Below are positions 18,121-26,892 of a DNA stretch of 64,000 nt, one piece after another. The first letter of the stretch is position 1; each line of letters opens with the position of its first letter. This stretch comes from Roseibium sp. MMSF_3544 (GTDB lineage Bacteria; Pseudomonadota; Alphaproteobacteria; Rhizobiales; Stappiaceae). Location of the stretch: the NCBI RefSeq assembly GCF_030732845.1, contig NZ_JASHKA010000008.1, positions 62,001 through 126,000 of the forward strand, read 5' to 3'. Position numbers and translations under genes: made by a program. The notes under the pieces were generated by a model. It worked only from the letters and a program-made list of their open reading frames with translations, did not search any database and was not told the DNA's origin.

Positions 18121-18777
18121 CTATCGTCCCAGGTGACCCGTCTTGCGCCACACACGCGCGCCTTCGGTCGTTCTGATCGTCTGGCTGCTGCCAGGGGGCA
18201 GGCGGAGCCAGGTTCCTGTTTCGTAGCGTCCGTCCTGATCTTCGAAACCGCCTTCGACCACGAAATATTCAGCCCCGCCCGGAAAGGTTTGCGCGGGAAA
18301 GCGCGCCTCGCGCTCCCAGTTCAGCATGACGACTTCCTCATCGGGCCGCACGTGAAGCGGCAGGATCGTCTCGCCAGTCCGTCCGGCCTGCCAGCCGCCC
18401 GGATCAAGCGTGTTCACTCGCACATAGGCGGCATCGTCGGGCTGCATCTGGCGCAATTTAACGAGGATAACGGCACCCGGTTCACTGGAGGGGATGTGGC
18501 TGGAGCCAGGAGGGTTCCGTACATACATGCCTTCGGGAAAGTCGCCGCTTTCATCGGAAAAGACGCCGTCAAGAACCAGGAACTCCTCACCCATGTCGTG
18601 GTCATGCGCCGAAAAGGATGACCCCGGCGCATAGCGGACAAGGCTGGTCGCACGGGCGACCTCGGCTCCATCGCGTTCCAGCATGCGCCGCTCAACGCCC
18701 GCCATCGGCGAGGGCACCCAATCGAGGGTGGAACTGTTGACAACGGCCTTTGCGGTCAGGTCCGCATGGATCTTCAT
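18121..18777 (-). CDS. ChrR-type double-cupin protein
   Basis: A 218-residue protein with two cupin folds. The first shows the metal-binding pattern SFSAHDHDMGEEFLVLDGVF followed by a distal His in PPGSSHIP; the second repeats the strand order (FPAQTFPGGAEYFVVEGGF) without the full set of His. This matches the cupin half of ChrR anti-sigma factors, but the N-terminal zinc anti-sigma domain is missing and no ECF sigma gene is adjacent, so it is more likely a free-standing cupin. AGGAG precedes the ATG at 18777; an upstream in-frame start at 18795 is less well placed. Confidence 0.82.
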   Translation of the reverse strand: MKIHADLTAKAVVNSSTLDWVPSPMAGVERRMLERDGAEVARATSLVRYAPGSSFSAHDHDMGEEFLVLDGVFSDESGDFPEGMYVRNPPGSSHIPSSEPGAVILVKLRQMQPDDAAYVRVNTLDPGGWQAGRTGETILPLHVRPDEEVVMLNWEREARFPAQTFPGGAEYFVVEGGFEDQDGRYETGTWLRLPPGSSQTIRTTEGARVWRKTGHLGR

Positions 18778-19014
18778 GAAGTCTCTCCTGCTCAACGCAT
18801 CCTGTCCTTAAAGATGGCATATCGAAGACGCATTTGAAGGCTTCCTGGAATGCGGAGGCCTTTGCGGAAGCCAGAAGGTCGGTGGAAGTCTTGGAAAACG
18901 ACGGTTTTGCCAGCCTCCGGCTTTGCAACGGTTACGGAATCGTGCTGACTCGCGTTCTGCAGGCGAGCAAATTGTGGAGTAATTACAGCGCCGATACGCG
19001 CTGGATCAGATTGC

Positions 19015-20490
19015 ATGACGGTTGAAATCGATATCGGCGAAATGACGGGCGGTTCGCGCGCCGGCCTCGATCTGGAAGAGCTGCTGGCAACGCGTCTGCT
19101 GGTTCAAGGCAATTCCGGCTCGGGAAAATCGCACCTTCTCCGGCGTCTTCTGGAACAATCCGCAAGCTGGGTGCAGCAAGCCATCATCGACCCTGAAGGG
19201 GACTTCGTGTCACTGGCTGAAAAATTCGGTCACGTTGTCGTCGACGCTGTCGGCACGGAAAAAGACCTTCAGATGATTGCCGGAAGGGTGCGGCAGCACC
19301 GCGTTTCGGTCGTCCTGAACCTGGAAGGTCTCGACGCGGATCGTCAGATGAAGGCCGCTGCGACCTTTCTCGACGGTCTTTTCGATGCGGACCGCGATCT
19401 CTGGTATCCGATGCTGGTGGTGGTTGACGAGGCCCAGCTTTTTGCACCCGCCGCGGCCGGCGAAGTCACGGAAGAAGCCCGCAGACGCTCGCTCGGTGCG
19501 ATGACCAATCTGATGTGCCGGGGGCGCAAACGGGGACTGGCCGGGATCATCGCAACACAGCGACTGGCGAAACTTGCCAAGAACGTTGCCGCTGAAGCGT
19601 CCAATTTTCTGATGGGGCGCACCTTTCTCGATATCGATATGGCCCGTGCGGCAGATCTGCTCGGCATGGAACGGCGGCAGGCGGAAAGCTTCCGCAATCT
19701 TGACCGGGGGCACTTCATCGCCCTTGGTCCGGCACTCTCACGGCGTCCGGCGCCGGTCAAGATCGGTCCAGTCGAAACGATGGGGCGCGGCGGCAGTCCG
19801 AAACTGATGCCTTTGCCCGAGCAGCCGAGAGGCGAGGCCAAGGACCTCATTTTCACGCCTGCAGAAGGTGAAACGCCGCCGGTCCGGCAGCGATACGTGG
19901 AGCCGGTGGCGTCCACGGGTGAGGTGCTCGATCAGCTCACGAATGCCGGTCAGATGAATGTTGACGCTGCGCCAGAAGCCGAGAACCTTCTGGATTTCGG
20001 CGAACGTGAGGAGAAGATTGCCGAAATCATTGCCGGCATCCTGGAAGACGAAGACGCAGCGTTTCAGCCGATTGCAACCCTCTACCAGGATTTCCAGGTC
20101 CGCTGCCGCATCGCCAAACTTGCGGGTGGCGCCCCGGATCTACAGACCTTCCGGGAAAAGCTTTCGGTCGCACGCGCTGGGGTCGACAAGGGCGAGATGG
20201 ACGACGGTGCTTGGTCCCAGGCTGAACTGATCGCCGCCGAATTGCCCGAAGACATGCGCGGTGTCTATCTTTTGCTTGCAAAGGCGGCACTGGCCAAGGC
20301 GCCATGCCCTGGCAATGTCGAAATCGCGACGGCCTACGGCACCCGCTCACCGGGCAGGGCGAGATGGCTGTTGAGCCATATGGAAGAGCGCGGCTTTCTC
20401 GTCTGCGCAACCGATCTGCGCGGCAATCGCATCGTGACGTTGACGGATCTCGGATGGCAGACCGCACCTGGCGACGAAGCGGCTGCCTGA
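19015..20490 (+). CDS. HerA-like (DUF87) ATP-binding protein
   Basis: A 491-residue hexameric-type motor ATPase of the HerA/FtsK branch. Walker A is GNSGSGKSHLLRRLLE (about residues 32-47), Walker B MLVVVDEAQLFAP (about 131-143), and a sensor segment GIIATQRLAKLAKNVAAEAS follows. The C-terminal ~200 residues are a less conserved helical region ending in a winged-helix-like segment (SHMEERGFLVCATDLRGNRI). No NurA nuclease or other partner is adjacent, so the role in DNA processing is open. The start is taken at the ATG at 19015, with a weak ribosome site. Confidence 0.88.
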   Translation: MTVEIDIGEMTGGSRAGLDLEELLATRLLVQGNSGSGKSHLLRRLLEQSASWVQQAIIDPEGDFVSLAEKFGHVVVDAVGTEKDLQMIAGRVRQHRVSVVLNLEGLDADRQMKAAATFLDGLFDADRDLWYPMLVVVDEAQLFAPAAAGEVTEEARRRSLGAMTNLMCRGRKRGLAGIIATQRLAKLAKNVAAEASNFLMGRTFLDIDMARAADLLGMERRQAESFRNLDRGHFIALGPALSRRPAPVKIGPVETMGRGGSPKLMPLPEQPRGEAKDLIFTPAEGETPPVRQRYVEPVASTGEVLDQLTNAGQMNVDAAPEAENLLDFGEREEKIAEIIAGILEDEDAAFQPIATLYQDFQVRCRIAKLAGGAPDLQTFREKLSVARAGVDKGEMDDGAWSQAELIAAELPEDMRGVYLLLAKAALAKAPCPGNVEIATAYGTRSPGRARWLLSHMEERGFLVCATDLRGNRIVTLTDLGWQTAPGDEAAA

Positions 20491-20556
20491 GAGGGCATAA
20501 ACTTTTATGCACGCAAATGTCATCAGCGTTTTGTTGAACAGGGCGCTGGGTTTCAT

Positions 20557-20821
20557 AGGGTCAGGACCCATTAATTTGGTTGAATTGGTAGGGATGAATT
20601 TGTTCGGATACGAGGCGCAAGGCTGCAGGAAACCGCCCGGTTTCCAAAGATTTGCAACGACGTTGCCGGGCAAATTCACCCTATCCTGCAGGACGCAAAA
20701 ACGGCTTCAATCTGCGGCGTCAAACCGCTCAACCGGGCAGGAAGCCCGCTTGTCGCGCTTTTCCTTGCAGCTAATCGCCGTTTGCTGCGCCAATTCAATC
20801 AAATTCATGAGTCCTGACCCT
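20557..20821. mobile_element. MITE-like non-coding element with 32-bp inverted ends
   Basis: The ends 20557-20588 and 20790-20821 are inverted repeats of 32 bases differing at three positions, beginning GGGTCAGGAC. The dinucleotide TA flanks both ends (20556-20557 and 20821-20822), as in IS630/Tc1-mariner insertions. The 265-base interior has no plausible gene, so this is a non-autonomous element that would need a transposase in trans. Its right end lies 38 bases before the DM13 gene. Confidence 0.8.
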
Positions 20822-20859
20822 AGGTCTTGCACACGTCAATTTGAATACGAGTAACTGAA

Positions 20860-21330
20860 ATGGTCCGCCTGTTTGTTCTGTTGTGTTCCCATGGTGCGAT
20901 GCTTGCCGTCGGGTTTGCGCTTGGCATCTATTTTCTACCGATCCTGACAGCGCCACAGGGGCCGGACGAGGCAGTGCTCGCTGCCGCTGCTGAACAGGCG
21001 CGTTATGAGACAACGCTGACGCGGGACCTGAAAGGCAGCGACCTGCTCCATTGGGGCGAGGGCACAATCAGCGTATCTGAAAACCAGATCGTTCACAGTG
21101 GCGCCCTCTCTCCCGGACCGGACTACAAACTCTACCTCGTGAACGAATTCGTCGAAGACGAAGCCGGTTTCCTTGCCGTCAAGGACACGGCTGTGCAGCT
21201 TGGTGATATCAAGACCTTTGACGGCTTCATCGTCGACGTTCCTGACGATGTGAATATCGAGGACTACACCACCGTATTGGTGTGGTGCGAAGCTTTCGGC
21301 GAATTCATCACGGCCGGCAAATACCGCTAA
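20860..21330 (+). CDS. DM13-domain protein with N-terminal membrane anchor
   Basis: A 156-residue protein. Residues 3-25 form one hydrophobic helix (LFVLLCSHGAMLAVGFALGI), either an anchor or signal. The rest is a DM13 domain: LKGSDLLHWGEGTISVSENQ, SGALSPGPDYKLYLVNEFV and the terminal VLVWCEAFGEFITAGKYR, which carries the domain's conserved Cys. DM13 domains are proposed to work in redox reactions at the cell surface. The MITE-like element ends just upstream, so the gene's promoter probably lies in or at the element. Confidence 0.88.
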   Translation: MVRLFVLLCSHGAMLAVGFALGIYFLPILTAPQGPDEAVLAAAAEQARYETTLTRDLKGSDLLHWGEGTISVSENQIVHSGALSPGPDYKLYLVNEFVEDEAGFLAVKDTAVQLGDIKTFDGFIVDVPDDVNIEDYTTVLVWCEAFGEFITAGKYR

Positions 21331-21378
21331 GGCGAGGATCCGGTTGCGCGAGCTGAATTTGCCCGATGTAAAGCCGGA

Positions 21379-21696
21379 TCAAATTGCAGGGCGCATGCGG
21401 CGCGCGGACGATGCGGCTTCAGCAGTCTCAGCGGGTTTCCGCGCCAGAAGATAGTCGAGCTGCGACAATTCAAGCGTGATGCCGTCGATCGTCCGTGTCA
21501 GGACGCTTTCCATATAACTGCCTGCCGGGGAACGGTCCCGAATGGCCATCGCCCGGTCTTTCGCCTTGCGCAGGTAGATGATCATTTGCCGGACGTCTTC
21601 TGGTGTGACATCGGTCGGCGCCGGCAGTTCGAGGCTGGGCGACTGCGCAGACAAGACAACAGCATATTGGCCTTGATAGGGACTGACAAACTGCAT
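21379..21696 (-). CDS. Small hypothetical protein
   Basis: A 105-residue protein starting at an ATG at 21696 with GAGGTG a few bases upstream. The middle is predicted helical (VRQMIIYLRKAKDRAMAIRD, then GITLELSQLDYLLARK) and the C-terminus is basic. No family is recognised and there is no membrane segment or signal. It stands alone between convergent DM13 and divergent hmgA genes. Confidence 0.55.
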   Translation of the reverse strand: MQFVSPYQGQYAVVLSAQSPSLELPAPTDVTPEDVRQMIIYLRKAKDRAMAIRDRSPAGSYMESVLTRTIDGITLELSQLDYLLARKPAETAEAASSARRMRPAI

Positions 21697-21918
21697 CGCG
21701 CACCTCAAATGTTCTTTATTTGTTCTTTTACCGCAATCAGGCTGACCGATCAAGATGCACCCTCGAAAATTCGGATTACGCCCGGTGCCCGTTCCTGAAA
21801 GCGATTGAGAAGTGTTCTAGAAAACAAGGCTTTACAAAAAGGTCCGGAATGCTCCTTGAACAGGTTCTGAAAATTGGTTACATATGTAACTAAATTGCCC
21901 CTGAACCGGGAGAACGTC

Positions 21919-23292
21919 ATGGATCAGAGAACCGACAGCGCACACACGGAAGCTGGCAGCGGCCGCAATTCCTCAAGTTTTGACTATATGCCGGGTTTCG
22001 GTAACGACTTTGAAACCGAGGCCCTGCCGGGCTCTTTGCCACAAGGAATGAACAGTCCGCAGAAATGTGCTTACGGGCTTTACGGCGAGCAGCTTTCAGG
22101 CACCGCCTTTACCGCACCGAGCCACCAGAATGAACGCACATGGTGTTATCGCATCCGACCGTCGGTGAAGCATACGAGCCGCTTTGAAAAGATTGATCTG
22201 CCCTATTGGCAGAGCGCTCCGAACGTCGTTGATGACGTGATTTCGCTTGGCCAGTATCGCTGGGATCCCGTGCCGCATGCCGACGAGGAGCTTTCCTGGC
22301 TGACGGGAATGCGCACCATGACGACGGCAGGTGACGTCAACACCCAGGTCGGCATGGCGAGCCACATCTATCTGGTGACCAGATCGATGGAGGACGAATA
22401 TTTCTTCTCCGCGGACAGTGAGCTTCTAGTGGTGCCTCAGGAAGGGGTGCTGCGGTTCTGCACCGAGCTTGGCGTGATCGAACTGGAACCGAAGGAAATC
22501 GCCATTCTACCACGTGGATTGGTTTATCGCGTCGAGCTAGTGAAAGGGCCCGCCCGTGGCTTTGTCTGTGAAAATTACGGACAGAAGTTCGAGCTTCCGG
22601 GCAGGGGACCGATCGGTGCCAACTGCATGGCGAACCGCCGCGACTTCAAGACGCCGGTTGCTTGTTTCGAGGACCGCGAAGTTGCTTCGAAACTGACCGT
22701 GAAATGGTGTGGTCAGTTCCACGAAACAAAGATCGGACACTCGCCGCTTGACGTGGTTGCCTGGCACGGCAATTACGCCCCGTGCAAATACGACATGCGC
22801 AATTACTGCCCGATCGGGGCCATCCTCTTCGATCACCCGGACCCGTCGATCTTTACGGTGCTCACGGCGCCGTCCGGCGTGCCGGGCACGGCCAACATCG
22901 ACTTCGTGCTGTTCCGCGAACGCTGGATGGTGATGGAAGACACGTTCCGACCACCCTGGTACCACAAGAACATCATGTCCGAGCTGATGGGCAACATTTA
23001 CGGCCAGTATGACGCCAAGCCCCAAGGCTTTGTTCCAGGTGGTCTGAGCCTGCACAACATGATGCTGCCGCACGGACCGGACAAGAACGCGTTCGAGGGC
23101 GCGTCCAATGCCGATCTGAAGCCCGACAAGCTCGACAACACCATGTCCTTCATGTTCGAGACCCGTTTCCCGCAACATCTGACCGAATTTGCCGCCAAGG
23201 AGGCTCCCCTTCAGGATGATTACATTGACTGTTGGGAGTCTCTTGAGAAAAAGTTCGACGGTACCCCGGAAGGGACGTGGGACAAGGACTGA
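21919..23292 (+). CDS. hmgA: Homogentisate 1,2-dioxygenase
   Basis: A 457-residue non-haem iron dioxygenase that opens the ring of homogentisate to 4-maleylacetoacetate. The N-terminal [20 protein letters not shown] and the motif [20 protein letters not shown] are unmistakable, and the iron-site region near [20 protein letters not shown] carries the conserved His and Glu. The ATG at 21919 has GGGAGA upstream; an earlier in-frame start at 21874 lacks one. It is the first gene of a seven-gene operon for aromatic breakdown, with the next gene six bases downstream. Confidence 0.98.
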   Translation: MDQRTDSAHTEAGSGRNSSSFDYMPGFGNDFETEALPGSLPQGMNSPQKCAYGLYGEQLSGTAFTAPSHQNERTWCYRIRPSVKHTSRFEKIDLPYWQSAPNVVDDVISLGQYRWDPVPHADEELSWLTGMRTMTTAGDVNTQVGMASHIYLVTRSMEDEYFFSADSELLVVPQEGVLRFCTELGVIELEPKEIAILPRGLVYRVELVKGPARGFVCENYGQKFELPGRGPIGANCMANRRDFKTPVACFEDREVASKLTVKWCGQFHETKIGHSPLDVVAWHGNYAPCKYDMRNYCPIGAILFDHPDPSIFTVLTAPSGVPGTANIDFVLFRERWMVMEDTFRPPWYHKNIMSELMGNIYGQYDAKPQGFVPGGLSLHNMMLPHGPDKNAFEGASNADLKPDKLDNTMSFMFETRFPQHLTEFAAKEAPLQDDYIDCWESLEKKFDGTPEGTWDKD

Positions 23293-23298
23293 GCGGAA

Positions 23299-24168
23299 AT
23301 GACATCACCAGACCTCCAGGAACGCCTTGTGATTCTCGGATCAAAAGGCGGTCCCGCCATTCGGCCCGGCGGCCCGTCGCCGACGAGCTCGCTGATCGAG
23401 ATCGGCGGAAGAAGCTGCGTGGTCGATTGCGGTCTGGGCGTCACCCGCGCTTTGGTCGAGCACGGTGTTTCTCTGAAGGAACTCGACCTCATCTTCATTA
23501 CGCACATGCATTCCGACCATGTGCTGGAACTCGGGCCGCTTTTGCACACCGCCTGGACGACAGGTCTGGCCAGCCGGGTGAAGGTCTACGGGCCTGCGGA
23601 TCTCATGGAATACTGGGACGGGTTCCTGACTTCCATGCGCTACGACATCGATCTCAGGATCGAGGACGAGGGACGTCCGGACCTGCGCGATCTGGTGGAA
23701 ATCCATCTGCTTCAGGAGGGCGCTGTTCCACTCGACGATGGCACGCTGGCAATCGCCGCCCTCAAGGTGGATCACCCTCCTGTGGTCGATTGCTTTGCGT
23801 TGCGTTTCGACGCTCCGGGCTGGTCTGTTACCTTTTCTGCCGACACCGCCCATTTTCCGCCGCTGGCTAAGTTTGCGGAAAACTGCGACGTGCTCGTCCA
23901 CGAAGCCATGCTTGAGCGAGGTGTCGACAAGATCGTCGAAATTACCGGCAACGGCGCACGCCTGCGCGAACACCTTCTGGCGAGCCACACCACGGCGCCT
24001 GATGTGGCGAAAATTGCGGAAGCGGCGAACGTCAAGACGCTCGTGCTCAACCATCTGATCCCGGCAGATCTCCCGGGCTTTGAAAAAGAAGAGTGGCTGG
24101 AAGCCACGAAAGCCTTTTCCGGCAAAACCATTGTCGGCCACGACGGGCTGACAATCACAAGGAGCTGA
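23299..24168 (+). CDS. MBL-fold metallo-hydrolase (RNase Z/arylsulfatase-like branch) in homogentisate operon
   Basis: A 289-residue metallo-beta-lactamase-fold enzyme. The complete zinc motif ITHMHSDHVLELG (HxHxDH) is near residue 70, a further Asp in FSADTAHFPPL near 180 and a late His in LVLNHLIPAD near 255. It starts six bases after hmgA and ends five bases before the fumarylacetoacetate hydrolase gene, so it is translated with both. It is probably a hydrolase or thioesterase for an aromatic ester or thioester feeding the pathway; the substrate is unknown. Confidence 0.9.
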   Translation: MTSPDLQERLVILGSKGGPAIRPGGPSPTSSLIEIGGRSCVVDCGLGVTRALVEHGVSLKELDLIFITHMHSDHVLELGPLLHTAWTTGLASRVKVYGPADLMEYWDGFLTSMRYDIDLRIEDEGRPDLRDLVEIHLLQEGAVPLDDGTLAIAALKVDHPPVVDCFALRFDAPGWSVTFSADTAHFPPLAKFAENCDVLVHEAMLERGVDKIVEITGNGARLREHLLASHTTAPDVAKIAEAANVKTLVLNHLIPADLPGFEKEEWLEATKAFSGKTIVGHDGLTITRS

Positions 24169-24173
24169 AATTC

Positions 24174-25181
24174 ATGAAACTGGCAACGCTCAAGGACGGT
24201 AGCCGGGACGGCAAGCTGGTGGTGGTCAATGAGAGACTGACTTATTGCACCGATGCCAGCCATATCGCGCCGACATTGCAGGCGGCACTGGACGACTGGG
24301 AGACGGTCGCACCGAAGCTGGCGCTCTTGGCCGAGAGCCTGTCCCACGACGCCGTGCCGACGCTCCGCTTCCACGAGCATGACGCCCTGTCACCGCTTCC
24401 ACGTGCTTATCAGTGGGCGGATGGCTCTGCCTATGTCAATCATGTCGAGCTGGTGAGGAAGGCACGGGGCGCGCAGATGCCGGACAGTTTCTGGACGGAT
24501 CCGCTGATGTATCAGGGGGGCTCCGACGCATTCCTGGCTCCCCGTGATCCGATCAGGATGCGCGACGAAGCCTGGGGCATCGACATGGAAGGCGAGATCG
24601 CCGTCATCACCGGCGACGTGCCGATGGGTGTGAGCCCGCAAGATGCGCTGAACTCCATTCGACTGGTGATGCTGGTCAACGATGTTTCGCTGCGTGGTCT
24701 CATTCCGGCAGAACTTGGCAAGGGCTTCGGCTTTTTCCAGTCAAAACCGTCCTCCACCTTCTCACCGGTTGCCGTCACACCGGACGAACTGGGGGAGGCA
24801 TGGAAGGAAGGTAAACTGCATTTGCCGCTGCATGTGGACCTGAACGGCGCACCGTTCGGCCGGGCAGAGGCAGGTGTCGACATGACTTTCGACTTCGGTC
24901 AGCTGATTGCCCACGCTGCCAAATCACGCGATCTGTCCGCAGGAACAATCATCGGATCCGGAACTGTGTCCAACAAACTGGACGGCGGACCCGGCAAGCC
25001 TGTCGCTGAAGGCGGCGTCGGCTATTCCTGTATTGCCGAGATCCGTATGATCGAAACCATCAACGACGGTCAGGCCAAGACACCGTTCATGAAATTCGGC
25101 GACACGGTTCGCATCGAGATGGTGGACGGTGAGGGACACTCGATCTTCGGGGCGATCGAGCAAACGGTAGAAAAGGTTTGA
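24174..25181 (+). CDS. Fumarylacetoacetate hydrolase family protein
   Basis: A 335-residue hydrolase that should split fumarylacetoacetate into fumarate and acetoacetate, the last step of the homogentisate route. The metal-binding core DMEGEIAVITGDVPMG (Glu-x-Glu) and the downstream MLVNDVSLRGLIPAELGKG and TIIGSGTVSN motifs are typical of the FAH family. The ATG at 24174 follows AAGGAG. It overlaps nothing and is followed by a short hairpin before the second MBL gene, which may lower read-through. Confidence 0.93.
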   Translation: MKLATLKDGSRDGKLVVVNERLTYCTDASHIAPTLQAALDDWETVAPKLALLAESLSHDAVPTLRFHEHDALSPLPRAYQWADGSAYVNHVELVRKARGAQMPDSFWTDPLMYQGGSDAFLAPRDPIRMRDEAWGIDMEGEIAVITGDVPMGVSPQDALNSIRLVMLVNDVSLRGLIPAELGKGFGFFQSKPSSTFSPVAVTPDELGEAWKEGKLHLPLHVDLNGAPFGRAEAGVDMTFDFGQLIAHAAKSRDLSAGTIIGSGTVSNKLDGGPGKPVAEGGVGYSCIAEIRMIETINDGQAKTPFMKFGDTVRIEMVDGEGHSIFGAIEQTVEKV

Positions 25182-25183
25182 CG

Positions 25184-25204
25184 GGGCGAGGGTAAACCTC
25201 GCCC
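25184..25204 (+). terminator. Short intra-operon hairpin
   Basis: GGGCGAGG pairs with CCTCGCCC around a five-base loop, just after the fumarylacetoacetate hydrolase stop. No T-run follows; it may stabilise the upstream mRNA or weaken read-through. Confidence 0.45.
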
Positions 25205-25278
25205 ATGTGAAATCAGAATGAGATGCCGGACCCGTTTCGGCATAAACGAAAATCGGAAATTGTGCCGCGGGAGGCCAT

Positions 25279-26238
25279 ATGAGCAAGCAATTCGCGTCCG
25301 CCGGGGACATGGCGGAGAAGAAGATCTCCTTCACCGAGATCGGCAAGGACCTCTGGGCCTTCACCGCCGAGGGGGACCCGAATACCGGCGTCATCATCGG
25401 CGATGACAGCGTCATGATCATCGAGGCGCAGGCAACACCTGAACTTGCCGGCAAGGTGATTGAAAAGGTGCGCTCCGTCACCGACAAGCCGATCAGCCAT
25501 CTTGTGCTGACCCACTATCACGCCGTGCGCGTTCTGGGTGCTGCCGCCTATCAGGCACCGACCGTGATCATGAGCCAGAAGGCCCGTTCCATGGTTGTCG
25601 AGCGTGGCGCTGAAGATCGGGAATCTGAATTCATGCGGTTCCCACGTCTGTTCATGGGCTATGACAATGTCAACGACATTCCGCCCCTGACCTGGCCGAC
25701 CACCACCTTCAACGACCGCATGACCGTTTATCTCGGCAAGCGGCGGGTCGACTTGCGCTTCCTTGGCCGCGCCCACACGGCGGGTGACATCGTCATACAT
25801 GTGCCGGACCAGAACGTCATGTTCACCGGCGACATCGTTGAGTACCACTCCGCGTGCTACTGCGGCGATGGCCATTTCAACGACTGGCCGACAACGCTTG
25901 AAGCGATCCGTTCCTTCGATGTGGAAGCCATCGCACCGGGCCGAGGCGACGCGCTGGTTGGCAAGGAGATGGTGGGCAAGGCGCTGACCAACACAGCCGA
26001 CTTCGTGTCCTCGACCTACCGGCCGGTCGCCCGGATCGCCCAGGGTGGCGGATCGCTGAAAGAGGCGTGGGACGCCTGCCGCGCCGAATGCGATCCGAAG
26101 TTCAAGGATTACGCGATCTACGAGCATTGCCTGCCGTTCAATGTCGCCCGGGCCTATGACGAGGCACTCGGCATCGACACACCGCGCATTTGGACCGCAG
26201 AGCGCGACGCGAAGATGTGGGCGGATCTGCAAGGGTAG
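25279..26238 (+). CDS. MBL-fold protein with incomplete zinc motif
   Basis: A 319-residue metallo-beta-lactamase-fold protein resembling the SoxH-like hydrolases found with quinoprotein or aromatic genes. The place of HxHxDH reads LVLTHYHAVRVLGAAAYQAP: the first two His are kept, but Asp and the third His are replaced by Arg/Val residues. A later His (GRAHTAGDIVIHVPDQN) and Asp (MFTGDIVEYHSACYCGDGHF) remain, so probably one metal site survives. GGGAGG precedes the ATG. It is the fourth gene of the operon and five bases from the DinB-fold gene. The function is unknown. Confidence 0.88.
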   Translation: MSKQFASAGDMAEKKISFTEIGKDLWAFTAEGDPNTGVIIGDDSVMIIEAQATPELAGKVIEKVRSVTDKPISHLVLTHYHAVRVLGAAAYQAPTVIMSQKARSMVVERGAEDRESEFMRFPRLFMGYDNVNDIPPLTWPTTTFNDRMTVYLGKRRVDLRFLGRAHTAGDIVIHVPDQNVMFTGDIVEYHSACYCGDGHFNDWPTTLEAIRSFDVEAIAPGRGDALVGKEMVGKALTNTADFVSSTYRPVARIAQGGGSLKEAWDACRAECDPKFKDYAIYEHCLPFNVARAYDEALGIDTPRIWTAERDAKMWADLQG

Positions 26239-26243
26239 ACGAC

Positions 26244-26768
26244 ATGAGCCGTGCTCTCGCTCACCTTCGCCTGATGGCGCGCAACAATGCCTATGCCAAC
26301 GAGCGGCTTTACGACGCTTGTTGCCGCCTCGGGCAGGCGGAGTTCACGGCCGAGCGGACGAACTTTTTCCCATCGATCCGCGAGACGCTCAATCACAACT
26401 GGGAGGTCGACCGATACTACCTCGACGCCCTTTGCCAGGAAGGCCTTGGTCTTGCGGTCTACGACACGCCGCACCTGCAAACTGCGGACGAACTGAAAGA
26501 CGCGCAGGAGAAGGAGGACAAAAAGCTCATCGGTTTCTGCGATGAGTTGAGCGAAGATGACCTCGACCGAAATGTTGCACAGGACCGCGGCGACCATGGC
26601 GTAAAGCACGAGACGGTCGACAACACTCTCCTGCATCTTTTCCAGCACCAGATCCACCACCGCGGGCAGGTTCACGCCATGCTGGCCGGAACCAGCGTTT
26701 CGCCGCCGCAGCTGGATGAGTTTTTTCTTGAATTCGATCGCCACCCGGTGGCCAGGAAATACAAATAG
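26244..26768 (+). CDS. DinB-fold metalloprotein in homogentisate operon
   Basis: A 174-residue four-helix protein of the DinB/YfiT-like superfamily. The metal triad is intact: His in SIRETLNHNWEVDRYY near residue 48, and HQIHHRGQVHAML near residue 135 with the H-x3-H pair. The superfamily includes thiol-dependent transferases and the mycothiol-dependent maleylpyruvate isomerase. Because the operon lacks a glutathione-type maleylacetoacetate isomerase, this protein is a candidate for that step; that is an inference. It starts five bases after the MBL gene. Confidence 0.88.
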   Translation: MSRALAHLRLMARNNAYANERLYDACCRLGQAEFTAERTNFFPSIRETLNHNWEVDRYYLDALCQEGLGLAVYDTPHLQTADELKDAQEKEDKKLIGFCDELSEDDLDRNVAQDRGDHGVKHETVDNTLLHLFQHQIHHRGQVHAMLAGTSVSPPQLDEFFLEFDRHPVARKYK

Positions 26769-26892
26769 CAATCAGATAAGAGCAGCCTGACGTCTGTGAG
26801 TGATTGCGCCGAAACGACGACATGGACCATAGTCGGGTCGGCGGCCAATACCGAAAACGGTCCAAGTGATGCGGGCGCCGGGAGGAGAACCT

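Noticed and set aside
18121..18777. Anti-sigma factor ChrR
   Set aside because: The zinc-binding N-terminal anti-sigma domain is missing and there is no ECF sigma gene nearby; only the cupin part matches.
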